A DNA stretch of 64,000 bases. Origin: Acidimicrobiaceae bacterium (GTDB lineage Bacteria; Actinomycetota; Acidimicrobiia; Acidimicrobiales; UBA8592). The stretch lies in NCBI GenBank assembly GCA_024641655.1, contig JAHECR010000008.1, positions 1-64,000 of the forward strand, given 5' to 3'. Within the stretch, counting starts at the first letter, position 1, and every line of letters begins with the position of its first letter. The position numbers and the translations under genes were made by a program. Under the pieces are notes generated by a model. It had not been told where the DNA came from and did not search any database. It saw only the letters and a list, made by a program, of their open reading frames with translations. Positions 8,224 through 16,492 of this stretch are shown piece after piece.

Positions 8224-9111
8224 GTGAAGATCACCTACCCGTACCACCTGACGATGCTCGTTGAGGACCTGGCTGAGGCCGAGGAGTTCTACGACTCGGT
8301 GTTCAGCCCTCACTGCTTCATGCGCGGCTACGCACCGCTGCCGTTGCATCGGACGGCGGCACTGTTGAACATCTCCGACACGGTCATCGAGCCGATGCAG
8401 TGTCTGCCGCCCGTGGGAGACGAGCCCGCGACCACCATGTACCGGTTCGTCGACCGCTTCGGCCCCCGTGTCCACTCGATGGCCATGCTGGTGTCGGGCG
8501 CCCCCGAGCTCGCCGAGCGCTTCGAGGCCGCAGGTGTCCGATGGACCGACGGCGGGCTCCCGAATCACGTCTTTCCCCACCCGAAGGACTTCCCGGGTTT
8601 GTTCGAGCTGGCGGACTTCGGACCCAACCTCGAGCACTATCCGCTGGCCGATCCGCGGATGCGCGCCGGTTTCGATCAGGGGTATTGGAGGGACATGCAC
8701 CCGCTGGGCATCGCCCACACCTCGCACTACACGCTCGTCGTGCGCGACGCCGAGGTGGCTGCGCAGCGCTATGTCGAGTTGCTCGACGCGCGTCGGCTGC
8801 CCGACCAACCAGCCGTGACGCCTCGCGCCCGGAGCGTGTTCGTCGAGCTGACGCGGGGCGCGGTCATCGAGCTGGCCGAGCCGGTCGATGAGGGTTGCCC
8901 GTTTGCCCCCGACCTCGATCTCGTGGGCGAGACGTGGTGCGGGATCACGTTCACCGTCGTCGACCTCGACCGAGCGGTCCAGCACCTCGACCAGCGCCAC
9001 GGGCTCGATGTCGACCGCATCGCCGCCGATCTGGTCGCCCTTGACCGGGCCCGGACCTTCGGGGTGCACCACGGCTTCACCACGAGGCCCCTGTTGGGGG
9101 CAACGGCCTAG
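8224..9111 (+). CDS. Two-domain VOC (glyoxalase/dioxygenase-fold) protein
   Basis: 295 residues from a GTG. The first half (YPYHLTMLVEDLAEAEEFYDSVF...) and second half (AHTSHYTLVVRDAEVAAQRYVELL...) each have the beta-alpha-beta-beta-beta pattern of the vicinal-oxygen-chelate superfamily, with His near strand 1 and Glu near strand 8 in places typical of metal ligands (HLTML, VIELAEP). The substrate is unknown; glyoxalase-like, dioxygenase-like or epimerase-like roles are all possible. The ribosome site is weak (gaggt about 8 nt upstream). It converges with the hydrolase gene and stands alone. Confidence 0.75.
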   Translation: MKITYPYHLTMLVEDLAEAEEFYDSVFSPHCFMRGYAPLPLHRTAALLNISDTVIEPMQCLPPVGDEPATTMYRFVDRFGPRVHSMAMLVSGAPELAERFEAAGVRWTDGGLPNHVFPHPKDFPGLFELADFGPNLEHYPLADPRMRAGFDQGYWRDMHPLGIAHTSHYTLVVRDAEVAAQRYVELLDARRLPDQPAVTPRARSVFVELTRGAVIELAEPVDEGCPFAPDLDLVGETWCGITFTVVDLDRAVQHLDQRHGLDVDRIAADLVALDRARTFGVHHGFTTRPLLGATA

Positions 9112-9239
9112 CCTCTTTGTCGAATTCGTCCAGCGCGCTCAGCCCTGGACCGCGTGTTGTCGTTCCCGTGGCACAAGGTCATCCCAATCACCGCAGACCG
9201 GTGGTCCCGACGGATCATGGAGGCGATCCGAGCCGTGAA

Positions 9240-10175
9240 TCACCGTGGGGGCCTGCTGCTGAGCACCGCGGCGATGAACTCGCTGGGGCGTTCCATCGGG
9301 GGGTCGTCTGCGGCCGCGTCGATGATGTGCAGGGGCCAGCCGAATCGTTCGCTGGCGGCCTGGGCGACACGGAGCCGGTTGGCCTTGTCGGCGCGCCCCC
9401 AGACGAGCGAGGTCGGAGTGGTGATGGCTGCAAGGTCGGAGTGGGGAATCGGGGGTACCCCGAGGGCACCCATGAAGAACTTCATTGCGGCCTTGACGTC
9501 CGGGTCCTTCGCCCGGTCCAGTGTGTAGTCGCGCAGCGCCGTCCACTGGTCTCCCATGGCTCGTGCAACCGGCTCCGGGTCGGCCAGGCACTGGTTCATG
9601 AAGCGTCGGTGCGATCGTTCGCTCGGTTTGGCCATGAAAGCGATGAGCCCGAGGGCAAATCGGGGGTTCGGTCTGAACTTGGCAAGACCGAGCGAGTCGA
9701 CCAGCACGAGGCGGGCGAGCCGTTCGGAGTGGCCGACGGCGTAGCGAGCCGCCACTGAGCCGCCGAGGATGTGGCCGACGAGCACCGGACGTTCGTGACC
9801 GCACTCGTCGATGAGGTGGTCAAGCCAGGCGAAGACCCGCTCGGGGTCGACGTCACCGGGGACCGGACCCGATCGACCGTGACCAGGGAAGTCCGGTGCG
9901 AGGACGCGGTGGGTGCGTGACAGGCCGTCGATCACTCGGACCCACCGTTCCTTGAACTCGCCGGGGCCGTGGAGGAGGATCAGCGGCGGCCCCTCGCCGG
10001 CCGCGAGGTACGACGTCGACATGGCGGCCAACTCGATCGTGTGTTCCTCGACGCCCGCGCCGGCGATGAGCAGTCGTCGCGCATGCTCACCCGCGGAGAT
10101 CTCGCCCGAGTGAGTGCTCATGACCGGATTCCGGTCGCGAGAACCATCGGCTTGTCCACTGGACCCGGTCTCCAT
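9240..10175 (-). CDS. Alpha/beta-hydrolase-fold protein lacking catalytic Ser and His (probable pseudoenzyme)
   Basis: 311 residues. The ATG at 10175 shares one base with the stop of the NTF2-like gene (TGATG), so translation is probably coupled; an ATG at 10121 lacks a ribosome site. The alpha/beta-hydrolase fold is clear: oxyanion HGPGE (69-73), DFPGHGRSG (95-103), nucleophile elbow at 132-140, cap, acid Asp263 in WGRADK. At the elbow, where relatives read GHSLGG, this reads GHILGG (Ile136, codon ATC versus AGC). Where the catalytic His is expected (GHxPPxERP), it reads ADDPPMERP (Asp290). Only the acid survives, so hydrolysis by the usual mechanism is unlikely; a binding or different catalytic role is possible. 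Confidence 0.85.
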   Translation of the reverse strand: METGSSGQADGSRDRNPVMSTHSGEISAGEHARRLLIAGAGVEEHTIELAAMSTSYLAAGEGPPLILLHGPGEFKERWVRVIDGLSRTHRVLAPDFPGHGRSGPVPGDVDPERVFAWLDHLIDECGHERPVLVGHILGGSVAARYAVGHSERLARLVLVDSLGLAKFRPNPRFALGLIAFMAKPSERSHRRFMNQCLADPEPVARAMGDQWTALRDYTLDRAKDPDVKAAMKFFMGALGVPPIPHSDLAAITTPTSLVWGRADKANRLRVAQAASERFGWPLHIIDAAADDPPMERPSEFIAAVLSSRPPR

Positions 10176-10609
10176 CACGACCGCCCTTCGACCATCGGAG
10201 CCTCTGCCGCATGGCGGGCGCGTAGCTCGGCGTCCCAACCGCCGTTGCAGTAGGTGACGACCTCGCAGATCCGGCCGTCGGCGACCTCGCACAGGTGGAG
10301 CCGTCGAGCGACCATTTCGCCTGCCGGGGTGTGCTGGGTCTCGATGTGTTCGGTGACGAAGCCGGTGGCGGTCGGCACCGTGCGCACCACCTCGATGTCC
10401 ACGGGTCCCTGGGCGATCGCGCGCAGCTGGGAGGTGAACGCATCGCCGGGACCTTCGAATTGGAACCTCCACATCGGTGGCAGGAAGTCGAAGAAGGTGT
10501 CGGGTGCGAACAGTCCGGGCCGTGCCTCGAAATCGGAGAAACAGCGGTGGAACTCGGCGCTCAGCGCATCCGCTGTCTCCCGGTCGATGGTCGGGGTTCG
10601 TGTGGGCAT
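10175..10609 (-). CDS. SnoaL/NTF2-like protein
   Basis: 144 residues. The ATG at 10609 is preferred over one at 10645 because GGGAGG precedes it by 8 nt. Pattern of an NTF2-fold (SnoaL-like) polypeptide: two N-terminal helices (ADALSAEFHRCFSDFEAR), then LFAPDTFFDFLPPMWRF and beta strands ending VADGRICEVVTYCNGGWD. Such folds serve as small isomerases, cyclases or ligand-binding proteins. It is the first gene of a two-gene unit with the hydrolase-fold pseudoenzyme, so it may carry the catalysis or ligand binding that its partner has lost; that is inference. Confidence 0.78.
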   Translation of the reverse strand: MPTRTPTIDRETADALSAEFHRCFSDFEARPGLFAPDTFFDFLPPMWRFQFEGPGDAFTSQLRAIAQGPVDIEVVRTVPTATGFVTEHIETQHTPAGEMVARRLHLCEVADGRICEVVTYCNGGWDAELRARHAAEAPMVEGRS

Positions 10610-10751
10610 CAGCGGTCCTCCCGCTCGGATGTCGATGACGGTCACCGACCAGCTGACCGTACGAAGCGCGCCTGCGGTCGGGCATCGCCCACCTGCCCCA
10701 TTTCGTGGCCCAGGTGTCGATGGGGTGAATGCACCATCGCGGGCCCGAGGG

Positions 10752-12389
10752 TCAAAGCAAACGGTGTTCGTAGGCGTAGGCGGTCGCCGCTGCTCGACTG
10801 TTCACCCCGAGCTTGACGAAGATGTTCTCGAGGTGCCGGCCAACCGTGTGCTGACTGATCGTCAACGCCGCCGCGATCTCCCGGTTGGTGCGGCCGGCCG
10901 CGACGTGGACCAAGACCTCGATCTCGCGTGAGGTCAGTTCGGACTTGTCGGGCGCGGCGGGCCTGGACCGTTCCTCGATCGTTTGTTGGAGTCTGCCGAG
11001 GCGGTCGGCGTCGGGCACCGCGCCGAGCGCATCGAAGATCGATGCCGCGTTGTCGAGCTCCATCGCGGCGGAGCTGCGGTCCCCGACCGAGAGGCAGCCC
11101 AGACCGAGAAGGGCCGAGGTCCGAGCGGTCTCGAGCGGCATCTTGAGTCGGGTCCAGGTCGTGTGGGCGGCGCGGAGCGATTTGAGCCCACCGCCCGGGT
11201 CACCTTCACTCAGCAGCACCGCGCCGCCGGCCTGGTCAGCCATGGCGCGCAACACCTCCGAGGTGGACGCGTCCGCGAGCGCACGCAGCTCGTCGGCGGC
11301 TGCCCGCGCTCCTGCGGTGTCTCTCGCCTCACGAAGGATGTCGACTGCGGCAGCGAGCAGCGCGGGACGGCTGACACCGGTTGTCGCGGAACCGAGTGCG
11401 CGGCGGATCCCGGCTGCCGCGGCGTCGACATCACCACGCGCGAGCTCGAGCAGCGCGAGGCCGGGCATCGGGTCCTGGCCGTGGGCGCCGGCCTGCGCGT
11501 ACGCTGCTGCCGCGTCGGAGTAGTCGCCACGCAGCCGGTGGAGTTCAGCCTGCTGGTAGCGGGCGAGCCCGAGCGCCGGGTGTGGCGGATCGGCAAGTCG
11601 GCTGCAGGCAGCCATTGCCGTGGTGAACGCCGTGGACCAGTCACCGGCGGCCTGCTGCAGCTGCGACCGGTGTACCAGGCACTGCCCCCGGTACGGCACG
11701 AGGTCGGGTTGATCCTCGCACCACCCGTACAGCGCGTCGGTCCACTCGGCCGCCCTGGTGAGGTCGAACACCTGCATGCACTCGAGGATGACGGCGCAGT
11801 AGACCACCCCGGCGACCACCGGGCCGACCTCCCCGGTCGAGACCATGAGCATCACGCTGTCGAACGCTGCGGTCGCCGCACCCATGTTCCCCATCGCGAT
11901 CAGCGCTTGTGCATCCCCGAGGCGGGCAAACGCGGCGAGGTCAGGATCGGTGAACGACTCGGCGAGACTTGCCGCCTCGGCGGCCAACGAGCGAGCCACT
12001 TCCGGTTCACCGGCGTCCAGGGCGCGCAGCAGCGCAGGAACGAGCAAGTAGCCCCTTGCCCGGCACGGCTCGATAGACGCGACGATGGACTCGGTGCGCG
12101 CCAGCCATGCCCCTGCCTGCGCGATCTGGCCCCTCATCATCAGCAAGAACGCGAGCCAGAACGAGCAGAGCGCGGCCTCAGCCCGGTCGCCCGCGTCAGC
12201 GTGTCGATGGTGCGCCTCGCTCCACATCGCAACACAACGAGCATCGTCACCGATCAGGTACGACGAAACCGCCAACCGCTCGATGTCCGACGCAGACAGA
12301 TCTTCGACGGGCCGCCCCCCAAGTTCGCGAAAAGCCGACGCCCAGTCCGGGCCCGCTCGCCCTCTACTCGGTGGGGTCGATCCGACCAT
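10752..12389 (-). CDS. LuxR-type transcriptional regulator with helical-repeat body
   Basis: 545 residues from an ATG at 12389; a GTG at 12404 is disfavoured because a -10 box lies between them. The C-terminal 60 residues are a LuxR helix-turn-helix (SELTSREIEVLVHVAAGRTN, then EIAAALTISQHTVGRHL and IFVKLGVNSRAAATAYAYEH). The remaining roughly 480 residues are Ala/Leu-rich helical repeats of TPR type. No P-loop ATPase domain is present, so this is not a full LAL/MalT protein. It is divergent from the amidohydrolase and lies behind the hydrolase/NTF2 pair; either could be a target. Cytoplasmic. Confidence 0.88.
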   Translation of the reverse strand: MVGSTPPSRGRAGPDWASAFRELGGRPVEDLSASDIERLAVSSYLIGDDARCVAMWSEAHHRHADAGDRAEAALCSFWLAFLLMMRGQIAQAGAWLARTESIVASIEPCRARGYLLVPALLRALDAGEPEVARSLAAEAASLAESFTDPDLAAFARLGDAQALIAMGNMGAATAAFDSVMLMVSTGEVGPVVAGVVYCAVILECMQVFDLTRAAEWTDALYGWCEDQPDLVPYRGQCLVHRSQLQQAAGDWSTAFTTAMAACSRLADPPHPALGLARYQQAELHRLRGDYSDAAAAYAQAGAHGQDPMPGLALLELARGDVDAAAAGIRRALGSATTGVSRPALLAAAVDILREARDTAGARAAADELRALADASTSEVLRAMADQAGGAVLLSEGDPGGGLKSLRAAHTTWTRLKMPLETARTSALLGLGCLSVGDRSSAAMELDNAASIFDALGAVPDADRLGRLQQTIEERSRPAAPDKSELTSREIEVLVHVAAGRTNREIAAALTISQHTVGRHLENIFVKLGVNSRAAATAYAYEHRLL

Positions 12390-12395
12390 GGGGCC

Positions 12396-12401
12396 AGTAT
12401 G
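12396..12401 (-). promoter_or_regulatory. -10 box of the LuxR-type regulator (leaderless)
   Basis: CATACT on the minus strand lies six nt before the ATG at 12389, placing the transcript start at or next to the start codon. No clear -35. Confidence 0.45.
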
Positions 12402-12630
12402 CACCCTGACTCGCGCCTGGCCGGCCGCGTCGGGTCGAGCGGCAGCGCGTTCGCGTCGCTCGGGTGTCAGACGTCGATCTCCTCACTGGTGCGCGACAGG
12501 GGTGCGGATCGACGCCGGCGCTTTGCGCTGTTTCTTCTCAGCGGGGCGAAGTCCGCCTAGGCTGGCGAGCGAAGTGAGTGCTCCCGGCGGGACCCTCCCG
12601 AAGCCAACGAGACGGATCGAGGACGATGAG

Positions 12631-13809
12631 ATGACGAACGACAAGCTGTGGGCAAACTCGGGTGATTCGCACTACATGGAACCGCCGAACATGTTCGACT
12701 CGCTTCCCGATGACCTGAAGGATCGGTTGCCGAAATCGGTCAAGGACGAGGCACGCGGCGTCGAGACCATCACGGTCGACGGTCAGTCGTTCGAGCGGCC
12801 GATCCCCAAGCCGGTGGATCTCGAGCAGGTGATGAACAACATGGCGATGCCCGCCGAGGGGGATCGCGACGGGTTCAAGGTCGAGACGTTGATGGATGTG
12901 ATGGGCCGCGCTCCTGGGGCGTTCGATCCGGTGAAGCGCATCGCGGATCAAGACGACGAAGGTGTCTGGGCGGAAGCGATCTATCCCTCGCTCGGCACGT
13001 GGGCGTTCAACATCCAGACACCGGAGATCGCGAAGATCGGCGCGCAGGTGTCCAATGACTTCTTCTTGGAGTTCCAGAACGTCTGCCCGGAACGTTTCGT
13101 CGTGGCGGCGTCGATTCCGTTGCTCGATGTCGATGACACGGTTGCCGAGATCAACCGGTGCGCCGAGATGGGGTTCAAGCTGGGGTTCTTCCCGGTCAGG
13201 CCGACGCTGTCGCGTCCCGAGTGGCACTACGACGTGTGGGAGCCGGTGTGGGCGGCGCTCGAAGAGGTCGGGATGGTGTTGGGGTTCCACATCGGGACCG
13301 AGCCACTGGATCCTACCCAGCGGCAAGGGGTGTACTACCGGGGTCCGGGCGGGGCGGTGCTGAACTATGTCGAGACCACCTACGGCGGGCAGCGGGCCGT
13401 GACGCAGATGATCGCGAGCGGGGCGCTCGACCGGCATCCGGGCCTCAAGGTGTTGGTGTCCGAGGGCGGCGCGACCTGGGGCCCGTTCATCGCGGACCGC
13501 ATGGACGAGGGCTACCGCCAGCACGGCGCAGCGGTGCGCCCCAAGCTGTCGAAGCCGCCGAGCGAGTTCCTCTTCGACCAGGTGTACGCATCGTTCCAGC
13601 ATGACGCATCGGCCGTGTTGGCGAGCTCTGCCATGGGCTGGAAGAACGTGATGTGGGGTTCGGACTACCCCCACTGGGAGGGCACCTATGGTCACACCCA
13701 GAAGACGCTTCACGAGCTCTTCGATGGTGTCGACGACGAGACGAGCCACCGTATCCGGATCGGCGCGTTCCACGAGCTCTTCCCCCATACCTCGCTTCCG
13801 CCGCAATAG
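12631..13809 (+). CDS. Amidohydrolase-2 family metal-dependent hydrolase
   Basis: 392 residues from an ATG behind GAGGA; the frame stays open upstream but that part is antisense to the LuxR gene. Typical amidohydrolase-2 layout: N-terminal DSHYMEP (in place of the frequent DSHVxEP), middle barrel strands with GFKLGFFPVRPT and GMVLGFHIGTEP (His ligand), LVSEGGATW, and C-terminal WGSDYPHWEG with the metal Asp. Family members hydrolyse or decarboxylate cyclic and aromatic carboxylates and related compounds; the exact substrate is unknown. Probably a monocistronic gene with its promoter in 12390-12630, shared with the divergent regulator. Confidence 0.87.
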   Translation: MTNDKLWANSGDSHYMEPPNMFDSLPDDLKDRLPKSVKDEARGVETITVDGQSFERPIPKPVDLEQVMNNMAMPAEGDRDGFKVETLMDVMGRAPGAFDPVKRIADQDDEGVWAEAIYPSLGTWAFNIQTPEIAKIGAQVSNDFFLEFQNVCPERFVVAASIPLLDVDDTVAEINRCAEMGFKLGFFPVRPTLSRPEWHYDVWEPVWAALEEVGMVLGFHIGTEPLDPTQRQGVYYRGPGGAVLNYVETTYGGQRAVTQMIASGALDRHPGLKVLVSEGGATWGPFIADRMDEGYRQHGAAVRPKLSKPPSEFLFDQVYASFQHDASAVLASSAMGWKNVMWGSDYPHWEGTYGHTQKTLHELFDGVDDETSHRIRIGAFHELFPHTSLPPQ

Positions 13810-13869
13810 GCGGGCAGTGCACGGCCCGGTGGCGTGGCCAGGTCGTCGGGCCTCTGAGATGCTTGGGGG

Positions 13870-14808
13870 GTGAGCGAGCCGATCCACGACGACGAACCCG
13901 ACACCAGCGAGTCGGTGGTGCGAGCGCTGCTGCGAACGGAATTGCCGGCGTGGGCTGAGTCGCCCCTCGAGTATGTGAAGGCCTCGGGCACCGACAATGC
14001 GATGTGGCGGCTCAGCATCGACGGTGGGGCAGACGTTGTCGTTCGGCTTCCTCGGCGGCCGGACGCGGTGGACGGCGTGTTGGCGGAAGTCTCTGTTCTC
14101 GAACAGGTCAGAAAGGCGCGTCTGGGACAAGTGGTTCAGACCCCCAAGGTGCGTCACGTCGGTCATCCCCACGAACGGTTTCCTCATCACTGGTCCGTGC
14201 TGGAGTGGATCGATGGGACCGATGCCTGGACCGCTCGCCGCGACCTCGACGGGCGCAACCTCTCCGGTCTGGCAGCGGGCCTCGCCGCTGCCGTGGTAGC
14301 CATCAGCACTTGTGAAGTCGAAGGCGTTCGCGAGCGCGGCGCGGGAGAGCGCGGCGGGCCGCTCGGCCCGCTTCTCGAGCGTCTCGACTGGTGGTTGAAC
14401 TCCCCGGAGTGGAACGCAGCGAACCTCATGGACGTCGGCGCTGTCGGACGCCTTGCGTCCGCGGCTCTCGAAGCCATCGATGAGCCAGTCGTCCACGGTT
14501 TCGTGCACGGCGACCTCATCGCCGGGAACTTGCTTGTCGACGAAGGCCGACTCAGGGCGATCATCGATTGGGGTGGCGCGGGTCGAGGCGACACCGCCCA
14601 AGACCTCGCGCCAGCGTGGGCTGTGCTGACCCCAGCTGAGCGTTCAGTATTCAAAGACGCCGTCGATGCCGACGACGCCGCATGGATGCGAGGGAGAGTC
14701 TTCGAACTCGCGCACGCAGTGAGCGGCGTCCTGTACTACACGCCCAGGCGCCACCCCCTTGGCGATGTGATGTCGAGAACCCTGAACCGGATCCTCGCCT
14801 CGCCGTGA
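13870..14808 (+). CDS. APH-fold phosphotransferase (aminoglycoside phosphotransferase family)
   Basis: 312 residues from GTG. Kinase-like fold of the APH family: N-lobe VVVRLPRRPDAVDG (Lys replaced by Arg in the strand), hinge HWSVLEWIDG, catalytic Brenner motif FVHGDLIAGNLLV, and metal-binding IIDWGGAGRGD. Members phosphorylate antibiotics but also metabolites such as choline, homoserine or acyl-linked compounds; resistance should not be assumed. It stands alone between the amidohydrolase and the tRNA. Confidence 0.85.
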   Translation: MSEPIHDDEPDTSESVVRALLRTELPAWAESPLEYVKASGTDNAMWRLSIDGGADVVVRLPRRPDAVDGVLAEVSVLEQVRKARLGQVVQTPKVRHVGHPHERFPHHWSVLEWIDGTDAWTARRDLDGRNLSGLAAGLAAAVVAISTCEVEGVRERGAGERGGPLGPLLERLDWWLNSPEWNAANLMDVGAVGRLASAALEAIDEPVVHGFVHGDLIAGNLLVDEGRLRAIIDWGGAGRGDTAQDLAPAWAVLTPAERSVFKDAVDADDAAWMRGRVFELAHAVSGVLYYTPRRHPLGDVMSRTLNRILASP

Positions 14809-14947
14809 ACCCACGGACCCGAACGTGCCGAGCGGCCACGAGCTCGCGAGACGCTTCGGTGGGGAACCCGGCTGGTCCGCAGCGGTCCGTCGTCGACGTC
14901 GGGGATCTTCCGCAGCCGCGCCGCCCTCGAACCCGGGATTGTCGGAG

Positions 14948-15018
14948 AGCGGGTGAAGGGAATCGAACCCTCATTCTCAGCTTGGGAAGCTGATGTTCTA
15001 CCATTGAACTACACCCGC
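14948..15018 (-). tRNA. tRNA-Gly (anticodon CCC)
   Basis: On the minus strand the 71-nt sequence folds as a cloverleaf: acceptor GCGGGTG/CACCCGC, D-loop GTTCAATGGTAGAAC, anticodon stem TCAGC/GCTGA with loop TTCCCAA (anticodon CCC), and a T-arm with GGTTCGATTCC. Discriminator base is T (U); the CCA end is not encoded. Confidence 0.95.
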
Positions 15019-15224
15019 AGGTGACGAGAGCCTAGCCACTTCGGGACGGTTCGGACCATGACGCCGCAGGCTTTCCTCCTGAACCGAGCCCTGACCTAGC
15101 GTGGTCGTTGCACCACGCTACGCGCTTGTGCCGGCGCGCGATGGCCTGAGGCGCTTAACTGGAGGGGTGCCGGGGGCGGCGTCGCGGGGCATCGCTCGGG
15201 GTTGGCACGCGCGAGGAGGACACC

Positions 15225-16130
15225 ATGGTGCAGAAACGATGCGTGCAGCGCATCCTGATCGGGCTGGGGGCTGTCGGCATCGCAGTCGGTCCACTGGCTG
15301 TTGCCGCGTCGGCACAGGACCCCCCCGACCCCGCTCCCGTCGATCTCGTCGCGGTGCGCGAGGCGTGGGCCTTCTACACCGATCAGCTCTTCGGGGCCGA
15401 CCTCGACGGCGACGGGGTGCCCGATGTCGTCGACAGTGATGGCGACGGGGTGCCTGACATTCCCCAGGGAGAGCCCGGCGAGCGGGACATCACTCCGGCA
15501 AACCCTCTGTTCATGACGCAGATCACCGCTGACCTCGAAGCCATCGGGCTCGACACGGTCGTGGAAGCCGACAAGGGCTCGAAGCTCATCGGTGACTGTG
15601 GTGGCCTGGCCTTGTCCTACGACGGCGACGGCAAGCTGATCGACGTGGCCGTCGGCGTTCCCTCCAACGAAGGTGGCGGGCCGAACGGAGCGGTCGTCGA
15701 CATCTACGGAAGCGGCTTCGGAAAGCGGGCGTTCACGTCCGGTAACCCATTCGAAGTCGACGCGACCGTTGTGTACATCGGCACGCTTCCCCGTGACGGC
15801 GACGGACCGCGTGAGCACAACTGGACCATCAAGACGTCGGGGATCTCCCTCGACAAGGGCGGCGACCCGAATGCGAACGGCAAGAACCGCAACGCGGGGG
15901 AGGTCGACCTCGACAGCGTGCCGAGCTTGCTGCTCCCCTCTGGCATCTTCCCCATCACCGCGAACCTGACATCGCAGAACAACCTCTCGTGTACCGCCGA
16001 GGGTTGGATCATCTTCAAAGGGAGCAACCCGTTGGTGAGTCTCCCATCGGCCGCTGCCGCCCTGTTCGGGGTGACGGGTCTCGTCGGCCTGCTCTTCAAC
16101 GCCCGTCCCGCGATCACCTGGAAGGCATGA
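15225..16130 (+). CDS. Secreted protein with calcium-type DGDG repeats and a C-terminal membrane helix
   Basis: 301 residues. GAGGAGG about 7 nt before ATG supports the start. Signal peptide at 1-30 (basic start, hydrophobic core, cut near ASA-QD). Residues about 60-85 carry two Asp-rich loops (DLDGDGVPDVVDSDGDGVPD), as in thrombospondin type-3 or dockerin-like calcium sites. The middle is probably beta-rich and not recognised. The end has a Pro-Ser-Ala-rich hydrophobic helix finishing LFNARPAITWKA, a probable membrane anchor. The stop overlaps the next start (ATGA), so it is coupled to the small membrane protein. Function unknown; a surface role is likely. Confidence 0.75.
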   Translation: MVQKRCVQRILIGLGAVGIAVGPLAVAASAQDPPDPAPVDLVAVREAWAFYTDQLFGADLDGDGVPDVVDSDGDGVPDIPQGEPGERDITPANPLFMTQITADLEAIGLDTVVEADKGSKLIGDCGGLALSYDGDGKLIDVAVGVPSNEGGGPNGAVVDIYGSGFGKRAFTSGNPFEVDATVVYIGTLPRDGDGPREHNWTIKTSGISLDKGGDPNANGKNRNAGEVDLDSVPSLLLPSGIFPITANLTSQNNLSCTAEGWIIFKGSNPLVSLPSAAAALFGVTGLVGLLFNARPAITWKA

Positions 16131-16423
16131 CAATGGCAATGATCTCGAACCTCCAGCGACATCCCGTCCGCGGTGGTCTCTACGGACTTCTGCTCGGTCT
16201 CGGCGTCGCCATCTACCTGGTCTTGTTCGCCATCACCCCGTTCTCGCTCACGACGATGGCGATCATCGTCGTCGTCGGGATCGCGCTCGGCGCTGCCTGG
16301 GGTGCGTTCGCCCCGCCGAAACGATCGGGTGACGAGCCGCTGCCGGGGCGCGCCGCGGGGGTCGGCGCCTCGGTGCCGCTCGACGACGCCGGACCCGGCG
16401 TCGAGGTCGGCGGCGGCGAGTAG
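16127..16423 (+). CDS. Small two-TM membrane protein
   Basis: 98 residues starting in the ATGA overlap with the secreted protein gene. Two adjacent hydrophobic segments (about 18-37 and 42-60) are followed by an Ala/Gly/Pro-rich hydrophilic tail of about 35 residues. No family recognised. The tight coupling suggests it helps export, anchor or quality-control the upstream surface protein; that is inference. Confidence 0.68.
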   Translation: MTMAMISNLQRHPVRGGLYGLLLGLGVAIYLVLFAITPFSLTTMAIIVVVGIALGAAWGAFAPPKRSGDEPLPGRAAGVGASVPLDDAGPGVEVGGGE

Positions 16424-16442
16424 CGCGAGCCACCGACCATGA

Positions 16443-16464
16443 GGCGGAACCCGGGGGTTTCGCC
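16443..16464 (+). terminator. Hairpin after the secreted-protein operon
   Basis: GGCGGAACC pairs with GGTTTCGCC (one G-U) around the loop CGGG, 20 bp after the stop. There is no T-tract, so terminator function is only likely. Confidence 0.45.
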
Positions 16465-16480
16465 GGTGGTGACACGCGTG

Positions 16481-16486
16481 TAGTTT
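16481..16486 (+). promoter_or_regulatory. -10 box of tdk (leaderless)
   Basis: TAGTTT with six nt to the ATG at 16493 and no ribosome site in between: a leaderless actinobacterial promoter. Confidence 0.6.
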
Positions 16487-16492
16487 GCGGTC

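Noticed and set aside
13870-14808. Antibiotic-resistance gene (aminoglycoside phosphotransferase)
   Set aside because: The APH fold is shared by many metabolite kinases; no resistance-specific features or mobile context.
14651-15004. Minus-strand open frame starting MVEHQLPKLRMRVRFPSPAL, and a plus-strand frame nearby ending GEGNRTLILSLGS
   Set aside because: Both are translations of the tRNA-Gly gene and flanks, a well-known false-ORF pattern.
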